Assembly (NCBI GenBank): GCA_963809925.1
Contig: CAWELH010000004.1
Span: 124,001-188,000 of the forward strand
Direction: 5' to 3'
Source: DASQZK01 sp963809925
GTDB taxonomy: Bacteria > Bacteroidota > Bacteroidia > Bacteroidales > GCA-2748055
Length of the DNA: 64,000 bases
The notes under the pieces were generated by a model. The model was not told the origin of the DNA, did not search any database, and saw only the letters and a program-made list of their open reading frames with translations. Numbering within the stretch: the first letter of the stretch is position 1; each line of letters starts with the position of its first letter. Shown here piece after piece: positions 54,553 through 64,000 of this stretch. The translations under genes and the position numbers were made by a program.

Positions 54553-57500
54553 ATGAAAAACTTCAGAAAAACAATCCTTCTTTTACTGGCACTCTTTGGC
54601 TGCGTGAACCTGTTTTCGCAGAAGGCCATCATTAGGGGAAGGGTGATCGATAAAGAAACAAAGGAGGCGGTCATTGGTGCCAATATCATTGAATATGATA
54701 AGGAAAGCCGTATCATTAACGGCACCATATCCGATGTGAACGGTGACTTTGTTCTCGAGATGAAGGATAAAGCGCATATCATCAGGATCAGCGTTATCGG
54801 GTATGAAACAAAGGAAGTCGATATCAGTACGGCAGGACCGCTAACCATTGAACTGGCCTCCTCCAATATGGAAATCGAGGAGGTAACTGTTACGGCAACT
54901 GCAAAATCCAATGTCAGCCTGACGAACATTGCCGATCGTGACATTGCCTCTTCCACGGTTAAAGTGGACTTGTCCGACATGACCGATGTCGGGGTGCTTT
55001 CAGCGTCGGATGCCCTTCAGGGAAAAGTCAGCGGACTCGACATCATCAGTGCGTCGGGCGACCCGGGTTCTGGTTCACAGCTGGTAATCAGGGGACTCAG
55101 TTCCATGGGTAACAACAAGCCTTTGATCGTGATCGATGGGATCCCCCAGCAGAGGGTTTCCGATAATTTTGACCTGAGTTCGGCTAACAGTGAAGATATC
55201 AGTAACCTTGTCAACATTGCACTTCAGGATATCAAATCCATCGAGATCCTGAAAGATGCTGCTTCAACGGCTGTGTATGGCTCACAGGGCGCAGATGGTG
55301 TACTGCTCATTGAAACACACAAAGGGAAGCTGGGGAAGGTGAAGTTCGACTACCAGTATAAAAACAGTATTAACTTTCAGCCTCCGGCCATACCTATGCT
55401 CAACGGCGATGAATATGTGATGCTGCAGCTTGAAGAGTGGCACAACAGCAAAGGCGTTTTTGCAATTCCGCCGGAAATTGCTTATGACAGAGACTACTAC
55501 GATTTTCATAACTATGCTGCCAACACCGACTGGCTCGGAGCCATCACCCAAAACTCGATTACAAACGATCACTACTTCAATATTTCAGGTGGAGGGCAGA
55601 AAACCCGTTATTTTACCTCCTTCAGTTACGTTGATGAAGGCGGGACCACCATCAATACCGATTCCAAACGCTTTTCAACCCGTATTAACCTGGATTACTT
55701 CCTTTCAAGGAAACTGGTTTTTTCCATTCAGTTCAATTATAACAATAACAGGACAGCCAGTCCGCTAACTATTGGAGACTGGAATATCAGGCAGATGGCA
55801 TACATCAAAGCCCCAAATATGAGTATCTGGGAATACGACACCTATGGTCGGCCTACCGGTGAATATTTCACACCTATAAACAGTTACCAGGGAGACGGCA
55901 GCACCTATTACAATCCGGTGGCTGTGGCAAACCTGGGTAAGAACAATAAAAATGCCAATAACCTGCAGAATACGTTCCGGCTGAGGTATAACTTTTTCGA
56001 CTGGCTGATTTTCAGGGAGACCGTTTCATTTCAGTACGAAGGAAGCAAGTCACAGAACTACCTGCCCTACAACGCTATCGGGGCCGACTGGCTTGCCTGG
56101 AATGTCAATAAAGCAGAGGAGGGCAATAATATTAATTCTTCCATAAGGACGGAGACTCAACTTGCCTTTGAGATTCCATTTATCAACAAGGATCATGTAC
56201 TTTCCGGCGCTGTTAACTGGATCACTGATCAGTCAAGTTATGAATGGATGAATATTCAGAGTAACAGGACTCCCAGTACCAATATCCAGGACCCGGCCAT
56301 CGATGCACAGATAAATTATATTGGCAATGGTTCCGGCGTTGCCCGGTCGCTGGGGGCTCTGGGAAATTTGAACTATAAGTACAAGGATCGGTACATGATC
56401 CAGACCATCCTGAGAGCCGATGCACATTCCTCATTTGGATCAAATAACCGCTGGGGACTGTTCAAAGGGATTTCAGCGGGATGGCGTTTTTCAGAGGAAC
56501 CATTCCTCTCTTCTCAAAGGTGGCTTGGCGAAAGTATGCTCAGGGTAAGCTGGGGTGTGTCGGGTCGTCAGCCTGGAGATGCGTATGCCCGATTTGCGAC
56601 ATTTGCTACTACGGCAAACGGCAATTACCTCAACTATCCTGCGATCATACCAACGCAGATCCAGCTGAACAACCTTCGCTGGGAATCGATCACCTCAACA
56701 GATGTTGGCCTGGAGTTGAATATGTTCAAGGATCGTGTTTACATCGAAGCGGATATCTATACCAAAACAACCTCTGACATCCTTTTTGCAGACTATTATA
56801 TTCCTTCTTCATCGGGTTTTGACCAGTTGAAATTCCTGAATGGTGGTGCACTTGATAACAAGGGATGGGAACTCATGCTCGATTATAAAATACTGAGGAG
56901 AGATAGGCTTGTATGGTCGGTTTATGCGAATAGCTCCCAGAATATCAATTCCTTTACCAAACTTCCTGACAACTTCAACACGGAACAATCTACTTCCATT
57001 AGCAATGGAGAATACCCGCTGCGTGTGATCGAGGGGGAACCCATCGGTTCGTTCTTCGGTTTCCGGTACCTGGGTGTTTATCCAACGGATGCCGATGCCA
57101 TCGCCCACGATGCGCAAGGGAATATTCTTCGTGATGGCAAGGGCAATCCAATACCAATGACTTACCTCGATTCATATACCTTCCAGGGCGGGGATGCCAA
57201 ATATGAGGATATCAACCATGACGGGAAAATAGACCTTAACGATGTTGTTTACATCGGTGACTCAAACCCGAATTTTATTGGCGGTTTTGGTACCAGCTTC
57301 AGGTACAGGGACTTCGACATCGGCTTTGGTTTCCACTACCGTCTCGGATTCGATATCATAAATGGTGTGGCCATCGAGACCGAAGGTATGGATAACCGCA
57401 ATAATCAGAGTAAAGCTGTACTGGCCAGGTGGAGAGTCCAGGGACAGGATGAGCCGGGTATGCTGCCAAGGGCATATCTGAATCATCCGGCAAATAACCT

Positions 57501-57771
57501 GGGATCAGACAGGTATGTGGAACCCGGTGACTTCGTCAGGCTTAACAATATAAAAGTCGGATACCGTCTTCCCAGTGATATTTGCAATAAATTACATCTC
57601 AGGACGGTGAACTTCACGCTTAGCGCACGAAAACTTATGACCCTGACAAGATATACCGGCCAGGATCCGGAGGTCGGTCAGGATGCAAGTAATCCTTTCT
57701 GGATCGGTGTTGATAAAGCCAACACTCCTCCACCAAAAATCGTGACCATGAGTATTGCCATTGGTTTCTGA
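54553..57771 (+). CDS. SusC/RagA-family TonB-dependent outer-membrane transporter
   Basis: This 1072-residue protein has a signal peptide (about residues 1-23), a carboxypeptidase-D-like regulatory domain (about 25-105, RGRVIDKETKEAVIGANI), then a plug domain (about 130-245) with ASDALQGKVSGLDI, QLVIRGLSSMGNNKPLIVIDGI and TAVYGSQGADGVLLI, which are SusC signature motifs, and a 22-strand barrel ending in an aromatic residue (GF). It imports glycan or peptide breakdown products together with the SusD lipoprotein encoded 21 bases downstream. No N-terminal STN domain is evident, so it is probably not coupled to an ECF anti-sigma system. Confidence 0.95.
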   Translation: MKNFRKTILLLLALFGCVNLFSQKAIIRGRVIDKETKEAVIGANIIEYDKESRIINGTISDVNGDFVLEMKDKAHIIRISVIGYETKEVDISTAGPLTIELASSNMEIEEVTVTATAKSNVSLTNIADRDIASSTVKVDLSDMTDVGVLSASDALQGKVSGLDIISASGDPGSGSQLVIRGLSSMGNNKPLIVIDGIPQQRVSDNFDLSSANSEDISNLVNIALQDIKSIEILKDAASTAVYGSQGADGVLLIETHKGKLGKVKFDYQYKNSINFQPPAIPMLNGDEYVMLQLEEWHNSKGVFAIPPEIAYDRDYYDFHNYAANTDWLGAITQNSITNDHYFNISGGGQKTRYFTSFSYVDEGGTTINTDSKRFSTRINLDYFLSRKLVFSIQFNYNNNRTASPLTIGDWNIRQMAYIKAPNMSIWEYDTYGRPTGEYFTPINSYQGDGSTYYNPVAVANLGKNNKNANNLQNTFRLRYNFFDWLIFRETVSFQYEGSKSQNYLPYNAIGADWLAWNVNKAEEGNNINSSIRTETQLAFEIPFINKDHVLSGAVNWITDQSSYEWMNIQSNRTPSTNIQDPAIDAQINYIGNGSGVARSLGALGNLNYKYKDRYMIQTILRADAHSSFGSNNRWGLFKGISAGWRFSEEPFLSSQRWLGESMLRVSWGVSGRQPGDAYARFATFATTANGNYLNYPAIIPTQIQLNNLRWESITSTDVGLELNMFKDRVYIEADIYTKTTSDILFADYYIPSSSGFDQLKFLNGGALDNKGWELMLDYKILRRDRLVWSVYANSSQNINSFTKLPDNFNTEQSTSISNGEYPLRVIEGEPIGSFFGFRYLGVYPTDADAIAHDAQGNILRDGKGNPIPMTYLDSYTFQGGDAKYEDINHDGKIDLNDVVYIGDSNPNFIGGFGTSFRYRDFDIGFGFHYRLGFDIINGVAIETEGMDNRNNQSKAVLARWRVQGQDEPGMLPRAYLNHPANNLGSDRYVEPGDFVRLNNIKVGYRLPSDICNKLHLRTVNFTLSARKLMTLTRYTGQDPEVGQDASNPFWIGVDKANTPPPKIVTMSIAIGF

Positions 57772-57792
57772 ACATTGAAAAATTCATACAAG

Positions 57793-59262
57793 ATGAAAAT
57801 GAATGTAAAATATATTCTTCTGTTGATCCTGCTCCTCCCGCAGGTCTCGTGTAACAACTGGATGGATCTCGTTCCCCCCGAAGGGCTGATCAGAGAGGAA
57901 TTCTGGCAGACCAAGGAAGACGTCAGATCGGTGGTCATGGGCGCATATTCTAGTTTTTCGGCCCTTGATACCAAGTTATTCAAGTACGGGGAAATCCGGG
58001 GTGATATGCTAAAAAGAGACGTCAACCAATCGCTGGATGAACAGAAAATCATGGAAGGGAATATCTATCCGGATAACAGCATGTGTGACTGGAATGATTT
58101 TTATACCATCATCGATTACTGTAACGAAGTGATTAAGAATGGTCCCCTCGTTCAGGAAAAGGACCATACCTTTACGGATTACCAGCTCAAGGGGTATTTG
58201 TCTGAAGCACACTTCCTGAGAGGGCTGGCATATTTTTACCTGGTCAGGATTTTCAGGGATGTTCCGCTGATTACCGAGCCCACCATCAGTGATGATGCCG
58301 ATTTCTATGTGCCAAAGACCGATGGGGAGGATATACTGAACTTCCTCATCCAGGATCTGGAAAGCACAAGGGATTTTGCAACAACCGACGGCTATCCGAC
58401 ATTACGTGATCTGAAGGGCAGGGCCACAAAAGCTTCCTATGATGCCCTCCTTGCCGATATCTCACTCTGGACATTTGATTATGAAGCCGTACTCAAATAT
58501 GTTCAGCGTATCGAGAACAATCAGGACTATGTTCTGATGCCCAATCTGAGATGGTTTGAACTATTCTACCCCGGCAATTCACTGGAGAGCATTTTTGAAT
58601 TCCAGTTTGACGATGCCCTGAACCAGAAAAACGGAATGTTCAATCTTACCAAAACAGATTCGAAAAACTATGATCCAAGTAACAGGGCTGTGGATTTGTT
58701 TACAGCCCCCGGAGTGACAGAAGGTACGCGTGGTTTGGATGCTTCCATCGCAAAAATCGGTACCGATGACTATATCATCTGGAAGTATGTCGGCCGTAAC
58801 AACGATGGTCAGACCCAGAGAACAGGTACCACTCAAAACAGCTGTAATTTTATTATTTACCGACTTTCAGATGTACTGCTTATGAAGGCTGAGGCACTAT
58901 CCCAGCTTGGTAGGTTCGATGATGCCTACAATGTACTTGACAGACTGAGGTCGCGGTACGGCCTTGGAACACCGCATCTTGGGAATTTGGCATCCGTCTA
59001 TGAAGATTTCATTATGGACGAGCGGGCACGTGAACTGGCTTTCGAAGGTAAACGCTGGTTTGATCTGATGAGAATGGGTCGACGCAATGACTTTAACCGT
59101 AAAAGTAAGCTCATCGAAATTCTGATACAGAACGTGCCATCGACACAAAAGCGTATACTGGCTACGAAGCTTACAAATCCGCTTGGATGGTATCTGCCTG
59201 TCTGGGATACGGAATTAGAACGCAATAAGAACCTGGTCCAAAACCCGTACTATAATTTCTAG
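57793..59262 (+). CDS. SusD/RagB-family nutrient-binding lipoprotein
   Basis: This 489-residue surface lipoprotein has the lipobox LPQVSC (Cys 20). SusD features are the N-terminal WMDLVPPEGLI segment, FWQTKEDV, the helix-rich TPR scaffold with LSEAHFLRGLAYFYLVRIFRDVPLI, and the C-terminal YRLSDVLLMKAEALSQLGRFDDAYNVLDRLRSRYGL and RARELAFEGKRWFDLMR. The start is the ATG at 57793, rather than an in-frame TTG just after the susC stop. It forms the lid over its SusC partner and would bind the substrate. The following fasciclin gene starts 3 bases after its stop. Confidence 0.95.
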   Translation: MKMNVKYILLLILLLPQVSCNNWMDLVPPEGLIREEFWQTKEDVRSVVMGAYSSFSALDTKLFKYGEIRGDMLKRDVNQSLDEQKIMEGNIYPDNSMCDWNDFYTIIDYCNEVIKNGPLVQEKDHTFTDYQLKGYLSEAHFLRGLAYFYLVRIFRDVPLITEPTISDDADFYVPKTDGEDILNFLIQDLESTRDFATTDGYPTLRDLKGRATKASYDALLADISLWTFDYEAVLKYVQRIENNQDYVLMPNLRWFELFYPGNSLESIFEFQFDDALNQKNGMFNLTKTDSKNYDPSNRAVDLFTAPGVTEGTRGLDASIAKIGTDDYIIWKYVGRNNDGQTQRTGTTQNSCNFIIYRLSDVLLMKAEALSQLGRFDDAYNVLDRLRSRYGLGTPHLGNLASVYEDFIMDERARELAFEGKRWFDLMRMGRRNDFNRKSKLIEILIQNVPSTQKRILATKLTNPLGWYLPVWDTELERNKNLVQNPYYNF

Positions 59263-59265
59263 CCG

Positions 59266-60828
59266 ATGAAAAATTTAGCCGTCATACTAAGTACGTTCCT
59301 CGTGATGTTGGTCATTCAGTCCTGCAAGGAGGAAAGAGTTCAGCCTAATTTTGAGGATGTGGAAAAGATGAGCATCTATGACTACATCATCAACCATCAG
59401 GACGAATATTCCAGTTTTCTTAGTATCCTGGAAAAGGGTCATCTTGATAAAACATTAAGTGCCTATAATCCGGACGGTCTGGGTTACACTCTTTTTCTTC
59501 CTAATAACGATGCCGTTCAGAGATTTATCGAAGAGAGTACTTCCTATGGTTCACTTGATGAGATGCTTAAAGACTCAGCCTATGTTTACGCTTTGAGCCG
59601 TTATCATGTCGTAAACCTTGCCATCGATGCCAATGATTTTCCCTTTGGAGCACTTGGTGAATATACCTTAAGCGGTGACCTTCTTACCGTGAGTTTTGTT
59701 GTGGAAACGGATACAGCCTACTACAAGATCAACAACCAGGCACCGGTCATCAGGCAAAATATCGAAACATCAAATGGCTTTATCCATCTTATCGGGAATA
59801 CCCTTATACCTGTCGCCAGTACCACGTATGGGTGGCTAACTAAAAATGGTGATTATTCCATCTTTAAAGAAGCCATCGATCAAACCGGACTGACAGGTCT
59901 GGTAAATTTCAACCTGAAAGATCCCGAAAATACGAAAATTGCCAACACGTTGCTGATAGAATCAGATTCTGTTTATAACCGCGAAGGCATTCATTCATTT
60001 GCGGATCTTGCCTTGCGAATAAGCCCCGATAACCAGAACTATACATCCTCTACCAATCCCTTGTATAACTATGTGGGCTACCATATTCTGACCAATGCCT
60101 GGTTTCTCGACGATTTTGTCGGCGAAGCGACAAATTACAGCACCTATTCAGAAATTCCCCTGAATATCAACGGGGAAGGCATCGACATTGCCATAAATAA
60201 GGGGAAACAGATCTTCGACTCAGTCATTGCCCTCGGTGATACAACCATTATTGATTACATTACATTTTACTACGATGACAGCAATGTCATTACGCAGAGT
60301 GGCGCCATACACTTCATCAACCGTGTCATGACCCAGCAACAACCCACAAGGGCAAACCAGAATTTCGAATTCTATGGTGAACCTCTTTTTGATTACCTGA
60401 GACCTACAACCGGAACCTACCTTATAGAAGATACTACAGCGGTCAACAACCTGCGCTGGTCGGGCGGCGACCTGCTCTTTGTATCCAAGGAGGATGCAGA
60501 GACCAATGCATGGGGGAATGATTATATACAGATCAGCGGTGACTTTATTATCACCTATAAAATCCCAAAGGTGGTTCCCGGAATATACCACATATGGATG
60601 AGTGCAAATACGTATGGAAGCGAAAATGCTATGATCAGCCTGAGCATTGACGGAGTGGCTGTTAAAGACTTTGACCTGAACATAGGTACTAATGCTACGG
60701 ACACCTTTGACAATAACCTGGACTTTGGTCTTCTTGATATCCAAACATATACTACACATTTTATTGAGATCAGGTCGTTGATCCCAGGCATTTTTATGTG
60801 GGACAATATCAGATTTGAACTACCCTAA
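59266..60828 (+). CDS. Fasciclin-domain lipoprotein
   Basis: This 520-residue lipoprotein has lipobox VIQSC (Cys 20) followed by KEE, an acidic pattern like the surface-export signal of Bacteroidota lipoproteins. The first FAS1 domain (about residues 35-190) has YTLFLPNNDAVQRFI and YALSRYHVVN; a second one (about 195-355) is more diverged, with YVGYHILTNAW. The last 150 residues form a separate beta domain with YHIWMSANTYGSENAMISLSIDG, reminiscent of a carbohydrate-binding jelly roll. It starts 3 bases after susD, so it is part of the same operon. Confidence 0.85.
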   Translation: MKNLAVILSTFLVMLVIQSCKEERVQPNFEDVEKMSIYDYIINHQDEYSSFLSILEKGHLDKTLSAYNPDGLGYTLFLPNNDAVQRFIEESTSYGSLDEMLKDSAYVYALSRYHVVNLAIDANDFPFGALGEYTLSGDLLTVSFVVETDTAYYKINNQAPVIRQNIETSNGFIHLIGNTLIPVASTTYGWLTKNGDYSIFKEAIDQTGLTGLVNFNLKDPENTKIANTLLIESDSVYNREGIHSFADLALRISPDNQNYTSSTNPLYNYVGYHILTNAWFLDDFVGEATNYSTYSEIPLNINGEGIDIAINKGKQIFDSVIALGDTTIIDYITFYYDDSNVITQSGAIHFINRVMTQQQPTRANQNFEFYGEPLFDYLRPTTGTYLIEDTTAVNNLRWSGGDLLFVSKEDAETNAWGNDYIQISGDFIITYKIPKVVPGIYHIWMSANTYGSENAMISLSIDGVAVKDFDLNIGTNATDTFDNNLDFGLLDIQTYTTHFIEIRSLIPGIFMWDNIRFELP

Positions 60829-60840
60829 AAATGAGACATA

Positions 60841-62382
60841 ATGAAATATAAATCAATTTCAACCGGACTGCTTCTCCTTCTGCTCCTTGTGGGATGTAAG
60901 GAAGATTGGGACAAGCATTACAATTCACCGCCCCCAACCGTCGACATGAACGTATGGGATGCTATCCAGCAAAACGGTGATCTGAGTAAGTTTGTCGAGG
61001 TAATAAAAGAATTTAAATTCGATACGCTCTTTCAGAAAGATGATACATGGACACTCTTTATTCCTGATAATGAAGCTTTGGCGGCATTTCTTGATACCAC
61101 TGAAATGACCCCGGCGATTCTTAACTATATGATTTCACCGACATATGTTCAGTCTGTCACCATCAACGGGAAAAGGAAGATACAGACCCTTGATGAGAAG
61201 TATGCTCTCTTTGAAAGGAAGGAGAACAAGGTATACATGGACGGCTCACCCACAAATTTTGAAAGCCCTTTGTACAAAAACGGAAAATTTTTCATTATGG
61301 ACAAGGTTGGCATTCCGAAACCAAGCCTTTACGAGTATTTTGCATTAAATAGTCCGGTACTTGCGAAGTACATCGATGATAAGGATTCCATTATCCTTGA
61401 CAAGGAAAAAAGCCGGCCTATTGGTTTCGATGAGTTTGGTAATACCATCTATGATTCCGTTGCCATTATATATAACAGGTTTGAAGTGCAATTTTTTCCT
61501 GTGAGGGAAGAATTCAGGAATAAAACGGCCACCATCGTTTTCCCGAATGAAGAAGATTATCAGAATGCCCTCACTGATATGGCTCAGTCGATGCAATCTA
61601 TTTACCAGGATTACAAGGACATCCCTATGGACTGGCAGCAGAATATTCTTGTTCCTTACCTGCTCAAACAAGGTGTGTTTGAAAATATGATGGAACCACA
61701 GGAATTTGTGCCGCATCTTACTCATAATGATACATTTAAACTTAAAAATATTCTCGGCGACAGTATCATCATCAAATACGGGGTAACCGATCAGGCCATC
61801 TGCAGTAATGGGTATGCCTATAATTACAGTGATTTCACAGTCCCTGATACCCTCTATAAAGGCAGAATACGCTTCGAAGCTGAAAAATTGCTCGAACGAA
61901 CCGGTATTGGCAAGTTCGGATGGAAAGACAGTGTGACGTACATGAGCGATGTGCCCTTTGCTCCACTGCAGGAATATATTCAGTCAGCATCGGGTGATTC
62001 GATCCTGAAAGTCAATTTTTCAAAAGGATATATTGGCCAATTCAAGTTAGGATGGAAAGTTAAAACGCTGTTCCCGAGAAAATATCTCATGGTCTTTCGG
62101 ACGAGGATGTACACCGGAGGTATTTACGATATATATGTCAACGACGAACTCGTGACCACTTTTGACTATAAAGCGTACACGGCCATGTCGGGTGTAATTA
62201 AGAGTGTTACCGGGAAATATTATGTTCCAAAGGATGGCTTTAACAATTTTGATTGCTGGGTTCAGGACGATGCACCTTATGGAAATACAACGGTGAGACT
62301 TGAATATAAAGGTCCAAGCTCAAGTACTCTTATATCTCCGGGATTGGTTATCGATTACGTTGACTTTATCCCGTACGATTGA
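60841..62382 (+). CDS. Fasciclin-domain lipoprotein
   Basis: This 513-residue lipoprotein has lipobox LLVGC (Cys 19) followed by KEDWD. The first FAS1 domain (about residues 30-165) contains WTLFIPDNEALAAFLD and ILNYMISPT; a second FAS1-like region (about 165-330) is more diverged. The C-terminal part (about 335-513) is a beta-rich domain with YLMVFRTRMYTGGIYDIYVNDELV and ends LVIDYVDFIPYD, similar in layout to that of the preceding protein. It is the third fasciclin protein of the operon, 12 bases after the second, and precedes a second susC-like gene by 66 bases. Confidence 0.85.
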   Translation: MKYKSISTGLLLLLLLVGCKEDWDKHYNSPPPTVDMNVWDAIQQNGDLSKFVEVIKEFKFDTLFQKDDTWTLFIPDNEALAAFLDTTEMTPAILNYMISPTYVQSVTINGKRKIQTLDEKYALFERKENKVYMDGSPTNFESPLYKNGKFFIMDKVGIPKPSLYEYFALNSPVLAKYIDDKDSIILDKEKSRPIGFDEFGNTIYDSVAIIYNRFEVQFFPVREEFRNKTATIVFPNEEDYQNALTDMAQSMQSIYQDYKDIPMDWQQNILVPYLLKQGVFENMMEPQEFVPHLTHNDTFKLKNILGDSIIIKYGVTDQAICSNGYAYNYSDFTVPDTLYKGRIRFEAEKLLERTGIGKFGWKDSVTYMSDVPFAPLQEYIQSASGDSILKVNFSKGYIGQFKLGWKVKTLFPRKYLMVFRTRMYTGGIYDIYVNDELVTTFDYKAYTAMSGVIKSVTGKYYVPKDGFNNFDCWVQDDAPYGNTTVRLEYKGPSSSTLISPGLVIDYVDFIPYD

Positions 62383-62448
62383 AATGGGACACTTCGGCGT
62401 GTGGAAGAGGGAAGAGGATTATATGATAACAATGTGCAAATCAATACA

Positions 62449-64000
62449 ATGATGAATAAAAAATCACCAATGTTGGGTTTGAATAAAACGGTCCTGTTTG
62501 CGGCCAGTTTGATTTTTAATTTGTTCATGGCCCAGGCACAGCAGGACACGCTCCTGGTTAAAGGTATTATTCTTTCCGGGACAAACAACCCCGTTCCTGA
62601 CGTATCCGTGAGTATAGAAGGCTCCAGTCAGCTGCCGGTTGTTTCTGATCAGGAGGGTGCATTTATGCTCAAGGCCTCCTCCGGAGAAGTGTGGCTGATC
62701 GTTTCCCCGACGGGCGGATTTAAATCCAAGCGTGTTTATCTCAATAACCGCCGCAACCTGACCATCTTTCTCACCCCGGATGACATGGCCTCGGGAAATG
62801 ATTTGGTCACTGTGCTTTCACAAAATTTCCGGAAACGAAGCCTTCTCGGTGCTTTTTATGATATTAATGTGAAGCCAATTGATGAGTCCAACGCCCTTAC
62901 ACTCGATCAGTTTATGCAGGGAAGAGTTCCTGGCGCCTACATTGTGAACAAGTCCGGAATGCCCGGTGCAGGTTCCGTCACAAGCATAAGGGGAATCAAT
63001 TCTATCTATGCCGGAAATTCACCCCTCTATATTATTGACGGCGTTCCGCTCACCGGACAGGGCATTTTTGGTTCCAACCTCGATGGCTTTGCCTATAATC
63101 CACTCACGGCAGTAAATACCTATGATATTTCTAAAATGACGGTGCTCAAAGATCCGGCGAATACAGCAGCCTATGGTTCGAAGGGCTCAAACGGTGTCAT
63201 AACCATTGAGACCCTCGATCCAAGTGTTACCCAGACCACCATTGAACTCGATCTTAAAACCGGCTACTCGCTCACACCGACAAACCTGATCCCCCAGCTG
63301 AACGGCGAACAGCATAAAACACTTATCAACGAGATCCTGTTCTCTGCTGGTTTATACGAGGAAGATATTCTTGAATATTTTCCTAATCTTTTCCTGACGA
63401 AAGATGATGTCAGGTACATCGATTATCAGCATAACACCAACTGGCAGGACCTGATCTTTCAGAATGCAAGTTATAACAGTATCAATCTGAATGTAAAAGG
63501 CGGGGATGAGATTGCCCGATATGGTCTTTCATTTGGTTATATGAAGAGTGACGGAATCATAAAGGAAACAGGGATGGATGGGTATAACCTCCGGTTTGTG
63601 AGCCGCCTGAATATCTTCACATGGCTCAAAATGAATGCCGGAGTGTCCCTGAATTACAATACCTCCAGGTTAAAGGAAGCGGCAACCGTGGATGAGACCA
63701 GCCCTATCCTGGCCAGCCTCGCTAAATCACCCCTCCTAAATCCCTACCAGTATGACGAGGAGGGGAATGAGCTCACTATATTGTCAGAAGTGGATGAACT
63801 TGGTGTTAGTAATCCGCTGGCCATCGCCAATAATTACGAAGCCAAAAACACCAATTATAACTTCACGGCAACACTTGGACTGGAAGGATCCATTAAAAAG
63901 AACCTGGTATTTAACAGTAATTTTAGTCTGACCTATGATGTTCTGAAGGAACAGATCTTCATGCCAAATCATGGAATGCAGCTTTATTATGATTACGAGG
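62449..64000 (+). CDS. Second SusC/RagA-family TonB-dependent transporter (5' part; runs off the window)
   Basis: The frame opens at ATG 62449 (or the next codon, ATG 62452) and stays open for 517 codons to the window end. It has a signal peptide (about residues 10-31, ending AQAQ), a carboxypeptidase-D-like domain (about 38-110, VSDQEGAFMLKASSGEVW), and a plug domain with LDQFMQGRVPGAYIV, AGSVTSIRGINSIYAGNSPLYIIDGVPL and NTAAYGSKGSNGVITIET, the SusC motifs. The barrel begins after about residue 270. It is only moderately like the first SusC in this operon. Whether it has its own SusD downstream cannot be seen here. Confidence 0.9.
   Translation, partial: MMNKKSPMLGLNKTVLFAASLIFNLFMAQAQQDTLLVKGIILSGTNNPVPDVSVSIEGSSQLPVVSDQEGAFMLKASSGEVWLIVSPTGGFKSKRVYLNNRRNLTIFLTPDDMASGNDLVTVLSQNFRKRSLLGAFYDINVKPIDESNALTLDQFMQGRVPGAYIVNKSGMPGAGSVTSIRGINSIYAGNSPLYIIDGVPLTGQGIFGSNLDGFAYNPLTAVNTYDISKMTVLKDPANTAAYGSKGSNGVITIETLDPSVTQTTIELDLKTGYSLTPTNLIPQLNGEQHKTLINEILFSAGLYEEDILEYFPNLFLTKDDVRYIDYQHNTNWQDLIFQNASYNSINLNVKGGDEIARYGLSFGYMKSDGIIKETGMDGYNLRFVSRLNIFTWLKMNAGVSLNYNTSRLKEAATVDETSPILASLAKSPLLNPYQYDEEGNELTILSEVDELGVSNPLAIANNYEAKNTNYNFTATLGLEGSIKKNLVFNSNFSLTYDVLKEQIFMPNHGMQLYYDYE

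Noticed and set aside
54474..54980. A 168-codon minus-strand open frame
   Set aside because: It is antisense to the start of susC, rich in Ser/Leu typical of shadow frames of Bacteroidota genes.

Overview
The window comes from a bacterium of the phylum Bacteroidota, most likely class Bacteroidia (an environmental or gut-type glycan degrader). The evidence is two SusC/RagA receptors and a SusD lipoprotein, several lipoproteins with acidic residues right after the lipobox Cys, three proteins with C-terminal domains of the type IX secretion (T9SS) kind, AT-rich leaders without clear Shine-Dalgarno sites, and several matches to the Bacteroidota -7 promoter box TAnnTTTG. Genes are on both strands and closely packed. 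I see no rRNA, tRNA, CRISPR array or prophage.

Layout. 1-5.2 kb: a truncated histidine kinase, an unusual run of three hairpins with a 12-nt loop, a DUF3127 protein with an SSB-like tail, an FKBP isomerase, MnmD, a methyltransferase and a TtcA-like tRNA thiolase. 5.6-14.9 kb: a sugar catabolism/salvage cluster (SSS symporter, nucleotidyltransferase, NahK-like sugar kinase, GH2 beta-galactosidase, GH109 oxidoreductase-type glycosidase, DMT transporter). 15.2-17.6 kb: Fe-type superoxide dismutase, RlmN and a flavin reductase. 17.7-24.4 kb: a complete tryptophan operon trpEGDCFBA behind a leader peptide with three consecutive Trp codons and an intrinsic terminator, i.e. a classical attenuator. 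24.5-35.6 kb: a secreted multidomain glycosidase-like protein, a PhyH dioxygenase, an OmpA-domain protein with a coiled-coil partner, a three-gene sugar-modification cassette and a double-domain M16 peptidase. 35.8-41.9 kb: an ankyrin lipoprotein and the leucine operon leuC-leuD-leuA-like-leuB, in which leuC and leuD carry a dense cluster of single-base indels although the encoded protein is otherwise conserved. 42-47.6 kb: an amidohydrolase, a REP-associated tyrosine transposase with a perfect 18-bp palindrome inside its own coding sequence, and two GH5 glucanases. 47.9-64 kb: a 1262-residue T9SS cargo protein facing a Sus-like operon (fasciclin lipoprotein, SusC, SusD, two more fasciclin lipoproteins, and a second SusC cut by the window end).

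How it fits together. The organism takes up and degrades external glycans (GH2, GH109, GH5, SusCD, T9SS proteins), and makes tryptophan and probably leucine itself. The most unusual signals are the palindrome embedded in the RAYT gene, the hairpins at 948-1169, the trp attenuator, the structured leu leader, and the indel cluster in leuCD, which reads more like a sequence-quality problem than gene decay. All functional calls are from reading the sequence; no database search was run.
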